In this document: piece after piece, positions 50,231 through 59,285 of the stretch | How the letters are laid out: each line of letters starts with the position of its first letter | How positions within the stretch are numbered: position 1 is the first letter of the stretch | NCBI RefSeq assembly: GCF_001667265.1 | Contig: NZ_LZHW01000078.1 | Span: 46,484-110,483 of the forward strand | Length of the DNA: 64,000 nucleotides | From: Mycobacterium sp. ACS4331 | GTDB taxonomy: Bacteria > Actinomycetota > Actinomycetes > Mycobacteriales > Mycobacteriaceae | Direction of reading: 5' to 3' | The notes under the pieces: generated by a model | What the model saw: the letters and a program-made list of their open reading frames with translations, nothing else | Told to the model about the DNA's origin: nothing | The model's database searches: none | Made by a program: the position numbers and the translations under genes

Positions 50231-51160
50231 ATGAACGCCGTGTATGACCAGGCGTTCAACGAGGCGGATTCCGGCGGCGAATACGGATATCGGGTCGACC
50301 CGGTGCTGGCGCGCAGTTGGCTCCTGGTCAACGGCGCGAAGTACGACAAGTTCGCCGTCGCCGCGCGCTCCAAGGCCGACATCGTCGTCCTGGACATCGA
50401 GGACGCCGTGGCCCCGAAGGACAAACTCAAGGCCAGGGACAACGTGGTGCGGTGGCTCGCGGAGGGCCACACCGACTGGGTCCGCGTCAACGGCTTCGGC
50501 ACCGCATGGTGGGCCGACGATCTGGCCGCGCTGGCCTCGACCTCGGTCGGCGGCGTCATGCTGGCGATGGTCGAGTCGGTCGACCACGTGACCGAGACCG
50601 CGAAGCGACTGCCCGGTGTGCCGATCGTGGCGCTGGTCGAGACCGCGCGCGGGATGGAACGCATCACCGAGATCGCCTCGGCCAAGAGTGTGTTCCGGCT
50701 GGCGTTCGGCATCGGCGACTTCCGCCGAGACACGGGCTTCGGCGACAGCCCGATGACCCTGGCGTATGCGCGGTCGCGGTTCACCATCGCGTCGACGGCC
50801 GCGCACCTGCCCAGCCCCATCGACGGGCCGACCGTCGGGTCGAGCGCGCTGAAGCTGTCAGAGGCCACCGCGGTGTCGACCGAGTTCGGCATGACCGGCA
50901 AACTCTGCCTGACACCCGATCAGTGCGGCACCGTCAACGAGGGCCTGTCGCCGTCGGCGGAGGAGATCGCCTGGGCCAAGGAGTTCTTCGCCGAGTTCGA
51001 GCGGGAGGGCGGCGAGATCCGCAACGGCTCAGATCTGCCCCGCATCGCGCGCGGCAACAAGATCCTCAAGCTGGCCCGGGCGTACGGCATCGAGGCGCAA
51101 CTCGACGATGTCGACGACCCGATCCACATTCCGGCGCCGTCGGACACCTACCACTACTGA
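50231..51160 (+). CDS. HpcH/HpaI aldolase / citrate lyase beta-like protein
   Basis: A 309-residue TIM-barrel lyase of the CitE-like family. Marks are IVVLDIEDAVAPKDK (acid and substrate carboxylate), VRVNGFGT, ALVETARGMERI with the metal-binding Glu, and AFGIGDFRRDTG with the second acidic ligand. Such stand-alone CitE-like proteins split or form short acyl-CoA or keto-acid products (for instance malyl- or citramalyl-CoA). The exact substrate is unknown. Its stop overlaps the convergent gene at 51154 by 7 nt. Confidence 0.85.
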   Translation: MNAVYDQAFNEADSGGEYGYRVDPVLARSWLLVNGAKYDKFAVAARSKADIVVLDIEDAVAPKDKLKARDNVVRWLAEGHTDWVRVNGFGTAWWADDLAALASTSVGGVMLAMVESVDHVTETAKRLPGVPIVALVETARGMERITEIASAKSVFRLAFGIGDFRRDTGFGDSPMTLAYARSRFTIASTAAHLPSPIDGPTVGSSALKLSEATAVSTEFGMTGKLCLTPDQCGTVNEGLSPSAEEIAWAKEFFAEFEREGGEIRNGSDLPRIARGNKILKLARAYGIEAQLDDVDDPIHIPAPSDTYHY

Positions 51161-51621
51161 GCAGCGCCGCCCCTGCGCCGAGAGTGCATGTACGTCGCGA
51201 TCCCGCGGAAGATCCCGCGCGCCGCATACACCGCCGCGACGACCGACAACAGGATCAGCAGAATGAACATCACCAGCCAGTTCTGCCGATCGTGGTTGAC
51301 GTTCCACCACACGATGGCGAACAGAACGGTGCAGACGAACACCACGATGTCACGCCAGTTGCCGCTGTAGGACGTCGCGAGTTCGCGGATCTCCCGATTG
51401 CGGTCCACCGCGGCGACGATGTCGTCGAGGCGGGCATCGATCACACGCTGCAGCTCAGCGCGCCGCTCCACCTGCTCCTCGGGAATGCGGTCCAGCAGAT
51501 CCATGTCGGCTTTGATCGCACCACGCAGGTCGGGGCCCTTGAAGTTGCCCGCGGCCAACCCGAGCAGCGCCCCGCCCGCGATCGGCGCGGCACCCAGTGC
51601 GATTTCAGCGATTCCCGGCAT
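51154..51621 (-). CDS. Small membrane protein with C-terminal helix pair
   Basis: A 155-residue protein of no recognised family. The N-terminal 30 residues are hydrophobic and Gly/Ala-rich; residues about 45-85 are a charged helix with LLDRIPEEQVERRAELQRVID; two transmembrane helices follow at about 100-145 (DIVVFVCTVLFAIVWW and WLVMFILLILLSVVAAVYAA). The C-terminus is basic. It starts 12 nt after the DUF1254 gene stop, so the two form an operon. Confidence 0.7.
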   Translation of the reverse strand: MPGIAEIALGAAPIAGGALLGLAAGNFKGPDLRGAIKADMDLLDRIPEEQVERRAELQRVIDARLDDIVAAVDRNREIRELATSYSGNWRDIVVFVCTVLFAIVWWNVNHDRQNWLVMFILLILLSVVAAVYAARGIFRGIATYMHSRRRGGAAQ

Positions 51622-51632
51622 GGTGGCCCTCT

Positions 51633-52589
51633 CTAGTTCGACTCGACGACATTCAGCGACGGCGGCACCCACGCCCCGTCGAGGATCTCCGCGCGCGGTC
51701 GGTACAGCCGAATCAGGCAGTTCCAGCCCTGCGGGGTGACGATGCGGTTGGGCGCCGTGACGGCCCCGGGGTCGGCGGTGAACCGGACGGTGACTGAACC
51801 GTCGTCGTTCTTGGCACCGGTGACGCTGTTGACCGAGAACAGGCCTTCTGCGTTGGGCTCGAAAAAGCCCTCGGCGTTGTACACCGACACCGACCAGAAG
51901 GCGTCCACCGGAACGTCTTTGAACGTCATCTCGTACTCCCCCGGCGGCAGTCCCGGGTCGACCCCCAGATAGAACGCCTCCGAGGCCGGCAGCCCACCCC
52001 AGGCCGCGGCCGACCCGATCAGGTGGTGCACCGGATCGACGTCCTCGCGGCGCCCGAACGCACGTCGGTAGTCCGGCAGACCGGCGGCCAGGCGCAGCAG
52101 CGCCTCGCGCGTGGTGTCGAAGGTGGCCTTGTCGTACTCCGGCGACGAGAACGCCTCGGACGACCCGGGTTCGAGCACCGTCGCGTCCTGCAGGCGCCCG
52201 ACGGCGGCGATGTCCTCGGGGTTCGACGGGTCCACCAGCGTGCGGATTGCGACGAGCACATACCGCGACCCGCACTCCTCCTGCGTGAGGCGGTGCCTCC
52301 CGGCATCATGCAGGACGACATTGATGAGATGGTCCTCGCTGACCACCATGACCGAGCGGTAGCGCTCCCCCGCCTCCGGCAGCGTCAACCAGGCGGGCTC
52401 GGCCAGATCGGCGATGGCATAGCTGTACAACGTGTCCCGATTCAATCGGATGACCAGTTGATTCTCGATCGGCGCCGGTTCCCGGTTGTGATGAAAGGTG
52501 TTGATCCCGCCCGCGTCACGCTGAATGTCGGTGAACATCCGGTGCGTTTCGGCCGCCACGAAGTTGTCGACGTTGACCTCTTTTGTCAC
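51633..52589 (-). CDS. DUF1254/DUF1214-domain protein
   Basis: A 318-residue protein. The first half fits DUF1254 (EPAPIENQLVIRLNRDTLYS and RYRSVMVVSEDHLINVVLHD), the second DUF1214 (WSVSVYNAEGFFEPN and PQGWNCLIRLYRPRAEILDG). These beta-rich proteins are widespread; a few relate to growth on terpenes or to envelope functions, but no reaction is established. No signal peptide is apparent. The upstream region to 52788 is shared with the reductase-desaturase operon. Confidence 0.83.
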   Translation of the reverse strand: MTKEVNVDNFVAAETHRMFTDIQRDAGGINTFHHNREPAPIENQLVIRLNRDTLYSYAIADLAEPAWLTLPEAGERYRSVMVVSEDHLINVVLHDAGRHRLTQEECGSRYVLVAIRTLVDPSNPEDIAAVGRLQDATVLEPGSSEAFSSPEYDKATFDTTREALLRLAAGLPDYRRAFGRREDVDPVHHLIGSAAAWGGLPASEAFYLGVDPGLPPGEYEMTFKDVPVDAFWSVSVYNAEGFFEPNAEGLFSVNSVTGAKNDDGSVTVRFTADPGAVTAPNRIVTPQGWNCLIRLYRPRAEILDGAWVPPSLNVVESN

Positions 52590-52710
52590 GCGCGTCAGCC
52601 TAATGTGCCCGTCCTGCGATGGGCCACCGGTTCAGCCGCCGCGCCGACGACGTCAGCGCGACATTCTCCGATCCTGCCCCCGTCGACAGGTTTCAACTCG
52701 TCCCGAAGGG

Positions 52711-52728
52711 GGTTACCCCCCGGTAACC
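52711..52728. promoter_or_regulatory. Palindromic operator upstream of reductase-desaturase operon
   Basis: GGTTACC-CCCC-GGTAACC is a perfect 7-bp inverted repeat with a 4-bp spacer, 60 nt before the ATG at 52789. Its 18-bp format is the same as that of the fadE20/bisC palindrome. A TetR-like regulator of fatty acid desaturation is a plausible ligand, but none is encoded in the window nearby. Confidence 0.6.
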
Positions 52729-52788
52729 GGGATGCGGGTCCGCGATGTCCATAGGCGGCCCGCACTGCGTCGCGGGGAGGGAGTGAAC

Positions 52789-53886
52789 ATGGCAGAACGA
52801 GGTGCCACACCCCCCGTCCCACGCGGTCGTCGGTTGTTCCTGCGGGCGGTGCGGCATCTGTTCAGTCCGCTGCGGCCCGACGATTACATCGAGATGATCA
52901 ACCCGCTGTGGACGACCAAAGAGCTGCGCGGAAAGGTCGAGCGGGTCGAACCGCAGGGGTCGGAGGCGGCCAGCGTACTGATCCGGCCCGGGTATGAGTG
53001 GCCGGGACACAAGCCCGGCCAGTACGTCCGGCTCGGCTTGATCATCGACGGCCGCTACCACTGGCGCGCCTATTCGCTGACCTCGGATCCGCAACCCGAG
53101 GACGGGCTGATCAGCGTCACGCCCAAGAAGGTGGACAGCGGTGTCGTGTCGCCGTATCTGGTGCACAAGATCCAACCCGGCGAGGTCGTGCGGCTCGGCG
53201 AAATCGAGGGTGTCTTCACCCTGCCGGAGCCGCTGCCCGCCAAAATGCTGTTCATCAGCGCTGGCAGCGGCATCACGCCGATCATCAGCATGCTGCGCAG
53301 TCTGGATCACCGCGGTGCGCTTGACGACGTGGTGGTGTTCCATTCCGCCCGCACCCGCGAGCAGGTGATGTTCCTGTCGACACTCGAAAACCTCGACCAC
53401 CGACACGAACACATGAGGCTGGATCTGCGCCTCACCGCCGAACGTGGCCGACTCTCCCCTGACGACCTGGACGAGTTGTGTCCGGACTGGCGCGAACGCG
53501 AAGCCTTCTGTTCGGGCCCGAGCGAGCTGCTCGATGCGATGATCGCGCACTGGCAGGACAACGGCGACCCGGATCGGCTGCACTATGAGCGGTTCCAGCC
53601 GAAGATCGGCGGCGACGCAGGCAAGGGCGAGGGTGGTCAGATCACCTTCGTCGACAGCGAAACGACCGCGGAAAGCGACGGCGGCACACCCATTTTGGAA
53701 GCCGGTGAACAGGCGGGCCTGAACCTTGCGTACGGCTGTCGAATCGGAATCTGCCACACCTGTGTGGGGACGTTGAAGTCGGGGAAGGTCCGAGACCTTC
53801 GTACCGGTGAGGTCACCGAGCCGACCGGTCAGGACGTGAGGATCTGCATTCACGCTGCTGAAGGTGACGTGGAATTCGAACTGTGA
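52789..53886 (+). CDS. Ferredoxin-reductase electron donor for desaturase (Rv3230c-like)
   Basis: A 365-residue flavoprotein with three parts: an FAD domain with RAYSLTS, an NAD(P) domain with ISAGSGITPIISM, and a C-terminal plant-type [2Fe-2S] domain with Cys ligands in YGCRIGICHTC and a fourth in RICIHAA. This matches Rv3230c, the reductase that feeds the DesA3 stearoyl-CoA delta-9 desaturase. The ATG at 52789 has GGGGAGGGAG upstream. The partner desaturase starts 16 nt after its stop. Confidence 0.91.
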   Translation: MAERGATPPVPRGRRLFLRAVRHLFSPLRPDDYIEMINPLWTTKELRGKVERVEPQGSEAASVLIRPGYEWPGHKPGQYVRLGLIIDGRYHWRAYSLTSDPQPEDGLISVTPKKVDSGVVSPYLVHKIQPGEVVRLGEIEGVFTLPEPLPAKMLFISAGSGITPIISMLRSLDHRGALDDVVVFHSARTREQVMFLSTLENLDHRHEHMRLDLRLTAERGRLSPDDLDELCPDWREREAFCSGPSELLDAMIAHWQDNGDPDRLHYERFQPKIGGDAGKGEGGQITFVDSETTAESDGGTPILEAGEQAGLNLAYGCRIGICHTCVGTLKSGKVRDLRTGEVTEPTGQDVRICIHAAEGDVEFEL

Positions 53887-53902
53887 CTGTGAAGGAGTCA
53901 TC

Positions 53903-55297
53903 ATGACCACTGCCGCCGAGAGCCCGCTCGCCCGTCTCAGCGAGCAGGAACTCGAGAAGCTCGCCAAAGAGTTCGACGCAATCCACGACGAGGTGTTCGC
54001 CGAGCTCGGCGACCGCGACCGCCAGTACATCAAGACGGTGATCTCGGTGCAGCGGCAGATCGTCGTCGCGGGACGGGTGCTGCTGCTGGCCTCGCGGTCC
54101 CGAACCGCGTGGGTCCTCGGCACGGCCTGCCTGGGAATGGCCAAGATCCTGGAGAACATGGAACTCGGCCACAATATTCTTCACGGGCAATGGGATTGGA
54201 TGAACGATCCCGACATCCACTCCTCGGTCTGGGATTGGGACACCGCCTCGACGGCGCGGTCGTGGAAGCACTCGCACAACTACATCCACCACACGTACAC
54301 GAACATCCGCGGTAAGGATCGCGATCTCGGTTACGAGATCATGCGGATCGACCCCAATCAGCCGTGGCATCCGATCTGGCTCGCGCAGCCACTGTTCAAC
54401 CTCCTGCTGACACTCCTGTTCGAATGGGGCGTGGCTGTTCACGACATCGACTTCCGCGCCGCACAACGTGGCGAGAAGCCGTGGTCGGAGGTGCGCCAAG
54501 AGCTCAAGGGAATTCGGGGCAAGGCGCGCGCGCAGATTGTCAAGGACTACCTCGGCTGGCCGACGATCAGCGCCGGCGCCTTCGCGCTGGCCCAGTTGGC
54601 CTCGCGTGGCCGGCTGGATCAGCCGGCGGAGTCGCGGGTGGCCAGGGGACTTCGCAGGATGTCGAGCAGCGGATCAGTCGGCGCCACTGCGGCCCTGCTC
54701 GACCGGCTGCTTCCCGGTGTCGAGAGCACCTTCCTGCGGACTCTGGCAGCCGACGCGCTGGCAAATCTCATTCGCAACGTGTGGGCACACGCGATCATCT
54801 TCTGCGGGCACTTCCCGGACCAGACATACACATTCAGTGAAGAAGAGGTGGAGAACGAGACCCGCGGCGGTTGGTATGTCCGCCAGTTGATCGGCGCGGC
54901 CAATATCGACGGCAGTCCGCTGTTCCACGTCATCAGCGGCAACTTGGGCTACCAGGTGGAACACCATCTGTATCCCGACATGCCCAGCAGCCGGTACTCC
55001 GAGATCGCGCCCAAGGTCAAGGACATCTGTGAGCGCTACGAGTTGCCGTACAACTCCGGGCGTTTCTCCAAGCAGTGGTTCGCGGTGCACCGCAGCATCT
55101 TCCGCCTGGCCTTCCCCGGCGGGAAACCCCGACCGAAGCCGGGGCCGTACCGCAGCCCCGAGGGACGCACCAGGAGCGACGGTCCCAGCGAGGCCACCCG
55201 ATTCCGCGATCGGCTGCCCGCCGAGCACCCTGACGCGGGTCCGGAACACACGTCCGGGGGCGTGCAGGTGCAGCCTCCGCCGCGCGGCAACGACTAG
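53903..55297 (+). CDS. DesA3-like membrane fatty acid desaturase with an insertion
   Basis: A 464-residue membrane di-iron desaturase that would introduce a double bond in acyl-CoA using electrons from the reductase upstream. The His boxes are GHNILH (90, 94), HSHNYIHH (123-130) and QVEHH (351-355), plus CGHFPD (303). Between about 220 and 275 there is a longer, Ala/Arg/Ser-rich stretch than I know from M. tuberculosis DesA3 (427 residues), which is replaced by a short loop there. The C-terminal 65 residues are Pro/Gly/Arg-rich and likely disordered. GAAGGAG precedes the ATG. Confidence 0.88.
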   Translation: MTTAAESPLARLSEQELEKLAKEFDAIHDEVFAELGDRDRQYIKTVISVQRQIVVAGRVLLLASRSRTAWVLGTACLGMAKILENMELGHNILHGQWDWMNDPDIHSSVWDWDTASTARSWKHSHNYIHHTYTNIRGKDRDLGYEIMRIDPNQPWHPIWLAQPLFNLLLTLLFEWGVAVHDIDFRAAQRGEKPWSEVRQELKGIRGKARAQIVKDYLGWPTISAGAFALAQLASRGRLDQPAESRVARGLRRMSSSGSVGATAALLDRLLPGVESTFLRTLAADALANLIRNVWAHAIIFCGHFPDQTYTFSEEEVENETRGGWYVRQLIGAANIDGSPLFHVISGNLGYQVEHHLYPDMPSSRYSEIAPKVKDICERYELPYNSGRFSKQWFAVHRSIFRLAFPGGKPRPKPGPYRSPEGRTRSDGPSEATRFRDRLPAEHPDAGPEHTSGGVQVQPPPRGND

Positions 55298-55310
55298 CGG
55301 GCCGCCCCGC

Positions 55311-55766
55311 TCAGGCCGACTCCATCACCGTCGCGGCGACGGTGGCCCCGAGGTTCCAACACGCCTCGAGCTCAGCCCTGGTCGGCTTGCCCGCCACGAC
55401 GACGTTCGACGCGGCACGTTCCCAACCCAGGCCCGCGGTGATGGAGTCGACGGCTCGCTCGGCGCCCTCGGTGCCCTCGTTGCCGTGCAGCCACAGGCCG
55501 AACGGACGCCCACGAGTGGCGTCCAGGCACGGGTAATAACAGACGTCGAACGCATGCTTGAGGGCCCCGGAGATGTATCCGAGGTTGGCCGGGCTGCCCA
55601 GCAGATAGCCGTCGGCCTCGAGCATCTCGGCCGGCGCGACCGTCAGCGCGGGACGGCGCACCACCTCCACGCCCTCGATCTCGGGGTCCGTCGCGCCGGC
55701 CAGCACCGCCTCGAACATCTCCTGGCAGTGTGGCGACGGCGTGTGGTGGACGATCAGCAGCTTCAT
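55311..55766 (-). CDS. Flavodoxin/NADPH-dependent FMN reductase-like protein, Rv2771c homologue
   Basis: A 151-residue flavodoxin-fold protein. The FMN phosphate loop is HHTPSPHCQEM at residues 7-17; SPANLGYISGALKHAFD (58-74) and GNEGTEG complete the flavin site. It matches Rv2771c. It is probably an FMN-dependent reductase; the electron partner is unknown. The 131 nt upstream hold the structured repeat at 55782. Confidence 0.85.
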   Translation of the reverse strand: MKLLIVHHTPSPHCQEMFEAVLAGATDPEIEGVEVVRRPALTVAPAEMLEADGYLLGSPANLGYISGALKHAFDVCYYPCLDATRGRPFGLWLHGNEGTEGAERAVDSITAGLGWERAASNVVVAGKPTRAELEACWNLGATVAATVMESA

Positions 55767-55781
55767 CTTGTCTTCATCTCC

Positions 55782-55843
55782 CGCGAGCGTGCGTGTCTCC
55801 GGCTGACACGCCGACGAACACCCGTATTGTGCGCACGCTCGCG
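55782..55843. repeat. Structured palindromic repeat element (REP-like)
   Basis: CGCGAGCGTGCG (55782-55793) and CGCACGCTCGCG (55832-55843) are perfect 12-bp terminal inverted repeats. Inside, GTGTC (55793-55797) and GACAC (55805-55809) form a second hairpin. The 62-bp element lies wholly between two genes. Similar intergenic elements are common in mycobacterial genomes to my recollection; the hairpin at 31158-31184 shares the CGCGAGCG end. Confidence 0.65.
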
Positions 55844-55897
55844 ACGATCAGTTCGATGTCGGGCAGATCCCAGGTGAGCGCCGCAGGATCGCGGTGC

Positions 55898-56353
55898 TCA
55901 CGGCTGCCCGCGTTCCAATTCGACGGCCTTCTTCATGGCCTCCCGGGCCCGGGTGCGGTCACCGGCGTAGTCGTAGGCGCGGGCCACGCGGTACCAGCGC
56001 ACCCAGTTGTCGGGATCGGCGTCCAATTCGGAGCGCACGGTGTCGAACAACTGGTCAGCGGCCTGGCGCTCGATCCGGCCGCTGGCCCGCCGGGGCAGCG
56101 CGCTGACGTCCAGCTCCATGCCCTGCTCGTCGGCCAACCGGGCCAGCTTCTGGTGCGCGAACCCCGCCCGCAGCGTGGCGACCATGGCCCACAGCCCGAT
56201 GAACGGCAGGATCAGCAGCGCGATGCCCATCCCGACCGGCGCCGCGCGCCCGTCGGCGATCAGCGCCACCGCGATGCGGCCCAGCAGCACGAAGTAGACG
56301 ATCAGGGCCACGCACAGGAACCCGATCAGCAGCTGAGTGCGCAGGCTACGCAT
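55898..56353 (-). CDS. Membrane protein with TPR-like tail, Rv2772c homologue
   Basis: A 151-residue protein with two transmembrane helices at about 8-30 and 42-62 and a soluble C-terminal half with a repeat-like DPDNWVRWYRVARAYDYAGD segment that resembles a single tetratricopeptide unit. It matches Rv2772c. Function unknown. The start overlaps the dapB stop by 1 nt (TGATG), so it is coupled to dapB. Confidence 0.82.
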   Translation of the reverse strand: MRSLRTQLLIGFLCVALIVYFVLLGRIAVALIADGRAAPVGMGIALLILPFIGLWAMVATLRAGFAHQKLARLADEQGMELDVSALPRRASGRIERQAADQLFDTVRSELDADPDNWVRWYRVARAYDYAGDRTRAREAMKKAVELERGQP

Positions 56354-57090
56354 CAGCCCAGGTTGAGCAGTGGTTCGAGGCCCACCGTCAGGCCCGGGTG
56401 GTCGGCGACGCTGCGCACCGCCAGCAGCACCCCCGGCACGAACGACGTACGGTCCAGGCTGTCGTGGCGGATGGTCAGGGTCTCCCCCTGCGTGCCGAAC
56501 AGCACCTCCTGGTGCGCCACCAGGCCGGTCAGGCGCACGGAGTGCACGGGGACGCCGTCGACGTCGGCGCCGCGCGCCCCGTCGAGCCCTTGGCTGGTGG
56601 CATCGGGATTGGGCGGCAGGTCTTTTCGCGCCTCGGCCACCAGTTTTGCGGTGCGGGCCGCGGTGCCTGAGGGGGCGTCGGCCTTCTGCGGGTGATGCAG
56701 CTCGATGATCTCGACGGACTCGAAGTACGGCGCCGCCTGCTGCGCGAAGTGCATGGTCAGCACCGCACCGATGGCGAAGTTGGGGGCGATCAGCACGGCC
56801 GCACCGGGTTTGGCGTCCAGCCACTGCTGCACCTGGTCGAGCCGGTCCTGGGTGAATCCGGTGGTGCCGACCACGGCGTGGATTCCGTTGTCGATCAGGA
56901 ACTTCAGGTTGTCCATCACCACATCGGGATGGGTGAAGTCGATGACCACCTCGGTGCCCGAATCGGTCAGCGCCGACAGCGGATCACCGGCATCGACACC
57001 GGCCGAGAACTCCAGATCGCCGGCGGCCTCGACCGCCGCCACCATCGTCGCTCCGACCTTGCCCTTGGCTCCCAGCACTCCGACACGCAT
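56353..57090 (-). CDS. dapB: 4-hydroxy-tetrahydrodipicolinate reductase DapB
   Basis: Reduces the DapA product with NAD(P)H in lysine/diaminopimelate synthesis. It has 245 residues, as in M. tuberculosis. The dinucleotide loop is GVLGAKGKVG; the substrate-binding segment is IELHHPQKADAPSGTA, with the Lys and the Ser-Gly-Thr that hold the dicarboxylate; FTQDRLDQ and SPNFAIG-like IAPNFAIGAVL lie in the hinge. It is followed, overlapping, by the Rv2772c-like gene. Confidence 0.96.
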   Translation of the reverse strand: MRVGVLGAKGKVGATMVAAVEAAGDLEFSAGVDAGDPLSALTDSGTEVVIDFTHPDVVMDNLKFLIDNGIHAVVGTTGFTQDRLDQVQQWLDAKPGAAVLIAPNFAIGAVLTMHFAQQAAPYFESVEIIELHHPQKADAPSGTAARTAKLVAEARKDLPPNPDATSQGLDGARGADVDGVPVHSVRLTGLVAHQEVLFGTQGETLTIRHDSLDRTSFVPGVLLAVRSVADHPGLTVGLEPLLNLG

Positions 57091-57138
57091 GCAAGCAGCG
57101 TAGTCGGGGCGCCGGGAGCCCCAGGGAGCCCCTGTCGG

Positions 57139-58659
57139 CTACCGGGCGCCGCGGTCGATGCCCAGCGCGTCGGTCATCGTGAAGAACAGGTCCGTCTGGT
57201 CCGTCAGGCCCACCACGTTGGCCGCCCGCGGACCGTATGCCGCGACCCTGACCTGGGTTCCGGTGTGCGTCTCGTCCTCGATGTCCACATCGGCCGAGGT
57301 GCCGTAGCTGATGATCATCTCGGCGTCGTCCGCGGTGACCAGCCTGCGGGTGAGCCCTGGGTACATGGCGTCGCGCACCTTCTCGATCGGCTGCTGGGAG
57401 TCCTGCGCCAGACCCCGCAGATCGTCCTCGGTGTACTCCTCGACGATCTGGCTGCTGTGGCCGTGGTCGGCCGTGACGATCACGAGGGTGTTGCCGTCGG
57501 CACGAGCGAACTCGAGCGCCTGCTGAACCGCGGCGTCGAAGTCGACGGTCTCGCCGATCTGCCCGCACGGGTCGGCGGCGTGGTCGCGCTTGTCGATCGA
57601 GGCGCCCTCGACCTGAAGGAAGAAGCCCTTCTCGGAGCCGCTCTTGGAGTCCTTCAGCAGGTCGATGGCCTTGGCGGTCATCTCGGCCAGCGTGGGAACA
57701 TCGGCGCCGCGCCCGGGGTTGTCGGCACACCGACCCGCGGGTTGCAGGTAGCCCTGCCGGACTGCGGCGGGCCCGGTCCAGCGCACCGGCAGATTGCCGT
57801 CGGCGAACAGGCCGAGCACGGGCTGGTCCTGATCAGCCCGCGTGACGGCCTCCAATTCGCCTGCGGTGCGCACGATCTGGTAGCCGCGCTCCTTGGCCTG
57901 CACCTCAAGGGTCTGGCCCGCGTAGTCCCCCGCGGTGGCGGTCTGACCGAAGGTCTCGAAACCGCCGCCGAGGGTGAGGTCGGGGCGGGCGGCCAGCATC
58001 TGTTCGGTCACCGATCCCGGGCCACCGTTGGCCAGCGTCTCGTTGGGGCAGGCGTCGGCCATCTCCTCCGGGCCGTAGCAGTCACGCTCGGTGATGTGGG
58101 CGAACTGCGACGCCGGGGTGGCGTCCTGGATCTCGGAGGTGGTGACGTCGCCGGTCGCGAACCCCTGCGTCTTGGCCAGTTCCAGGATCGTCGCGTGCGG
58201 GGCGTCTTTGATGTCGATGCCCAGTGCGCCGTTGTAGGTCTTGGTGCCCGTCGACCAGGCCGTGGCGCTGGCCGCGGAGTCGGTGACGTAGTTGGGCTTT
58301 CCGTCCTTGCGCAACGAGTAGGTGGTGTACTGCCCCGTCAGCGGCAGGGCGTCGAGGCCGTCGAGGACGCCGCCGGCACCCTTGTCGTAGTTGCGGGCGA
58401 TCGTGATCTCCGAATCGCCCATGCCGTCGCCGATCAGCAGGATCACGTTGCGCGGCGTGCCGTCGTTGATCGCGGCGCGGACGGCACCGGACTGATCACC
58501 GTCGAGTCGGTGCGCCCCACCGGGTGCGGTGAGGTCACCGGCGGCCTGCCGAGTCACGGTGTCGCCATTCGCGTTCGAACTCTTGTCGCCGCTGCAGGCG
58601 GCCAGCGGCAGCATCGCGAGCGCGCCCAGCACCGCTGCCGTCCTCAGATACTTCTGCAT
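57139..58659 (-). CDS. phoA: Alkaline phosphatase lipoprotein, PhoA family
   Basis: A 506-residue phosphomonoesterase outside the membrane. The signal ends in the lipobox LAAC, with Cys22 as lipidation site. The nucleophilic Ser is in VTDSAASATAWSTGTKTYNG, as in E. coli PhoA. Metal sites include LLIGDGMGDSEI, HITERDCYGPEEMADACPN and VTADHGHSSQI. It would supply phosphate from organic esters under starvation. No clear Pho box was seen in the 58660-58753 upstream region. The M. tuberculosis order lacks it here. Confidence 0.94.
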   Translation of the reverse strand: MQKYLRTAAVLGALAMLPLAACSGDKSSNANGDTVTRQAAGDLTAPGGAHRLDGDQSGAVRAAINDGTPRNVILLIGDGMGDSEITIARNYDKGAGGVLDGLDALPLTGQYTTYSLRKDGKPNYVTDSAASATAWSTGTKTYNGALGIDIKDAPHATILELAKTQGFATGDVTTSEIQDATPASQFAHITERDCYGPEEMADACPNETLANGGPGSVTEQMLAARPDLTLGGGFETFGQTATAGDYAGQTLEVQAKERGYQIVRTAGELEAVTRADQDQPVLGLFADGNLPVRWTGPAAVRQGYLQPAGRCADNPGRGADVPTLAEMTAKAIDLLKDSKSGSEKGFFLQVEGASIDKRDHAADPCGQIGETVDFDAAVQQALEFARADGNTLVIVTADHGHSSQIVEEYTEDDLRGLAQDSQQPIEKVRDAMYPGLTRRLVTADDAEMIISYGTSADVDIEDETHTGTQVRVAAYGPRAANVVGLTDQTDLFFTMTDALGIDRGAR

Positions 58660-58753
58660 TCCACCGTCTTTCGTCCGTTCGGATGAGCCCGGCAGAGTGA
58701 ACAGGACCCCGATGAACGGAGACTGACGACGCAGCGAAGTTCCGGCAAGCGGA

Positions 58754-59278
58754 TCACAAAGGTGACGCGCCGCGCAGGTGCTCGAAGATCAGTGAGGTCT
58801 GCGTGCCTGCCACATCGCGGTCCGCGTTGAGATTCTCCACCACGAAGGCGCGCAGGTCATCGGTGTCGCGGGCGGCCACGTGCAGGATGAAGTCGTCGGC
58901 GCCGGCCAGGAAGTACACGTCCATCACCTGGGGCTTGCTCCGGATCTGCGAGATGAAGTCGCGGATCCTGCCGCGCGCCCCGGCCTGCAGGCTGACCGAG
59001 ATCATCGCCTGCAGCGACAGGCCGATCGCCGCGGGGTTGATGTCGGTGTAGAAGCCTCGGATGACGCCCAGATCCTGGAGGCGGCGCACTCGCCCATGGC
59101 AGGTCGAGGCCGCGATTCCCACGGCCTCGGCCAGGGCGCTGTTGGAGATGCGGGCATCGGCGTGCAGCGTGGTCAGGATGCGGCGATCGACGTCATCGAG
59201 GTCTGCGGCCCGAACATCCTTCGGCGTGGACGGCAGGCTGACGGGTCGTGCTGATGATTCTTCATCACGGCTGGCCAT
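58754..59278 (-). CDS. aldR: Lrp/AsnC-family regulator AldR
   Basis: A 174-residue regulator closely similar to M. tuberculosis AldR (Rv2779c), which represses ald and is relieved by alanine. The helix-turn-helix is near residues 25-70 with SALAEAVGIAASTCHGRVRR; the RAM effector domain holds FYTDINPAAIG, VYFLAGADDFILHV and ends in TSLIFEHLRG. The ATG at 59278 follows a TAAGAT hexamer by 7 nt and suits a leaderless start; an upstream in-frame ATG at 59296 is possible. It is divergent from ald. Confidence 0.93.
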   Translation of the reverse strand: MASRDEESSARPVSLPSTPKDVRAADLDDVDRRILTTLHADARISNSALAEAVGIAASTCHGRVRRLQDLGVIRGFYTDINPAAIGLSLQAMISVSLQAGARGRIRDFISQIRSKPQVMDVYFLAGADDFILHVAARDTDDLRAFVVENLNADRDVAGTQTSLIFEHLRGASPL

Positions 59279-59285
59279 AGCACGA

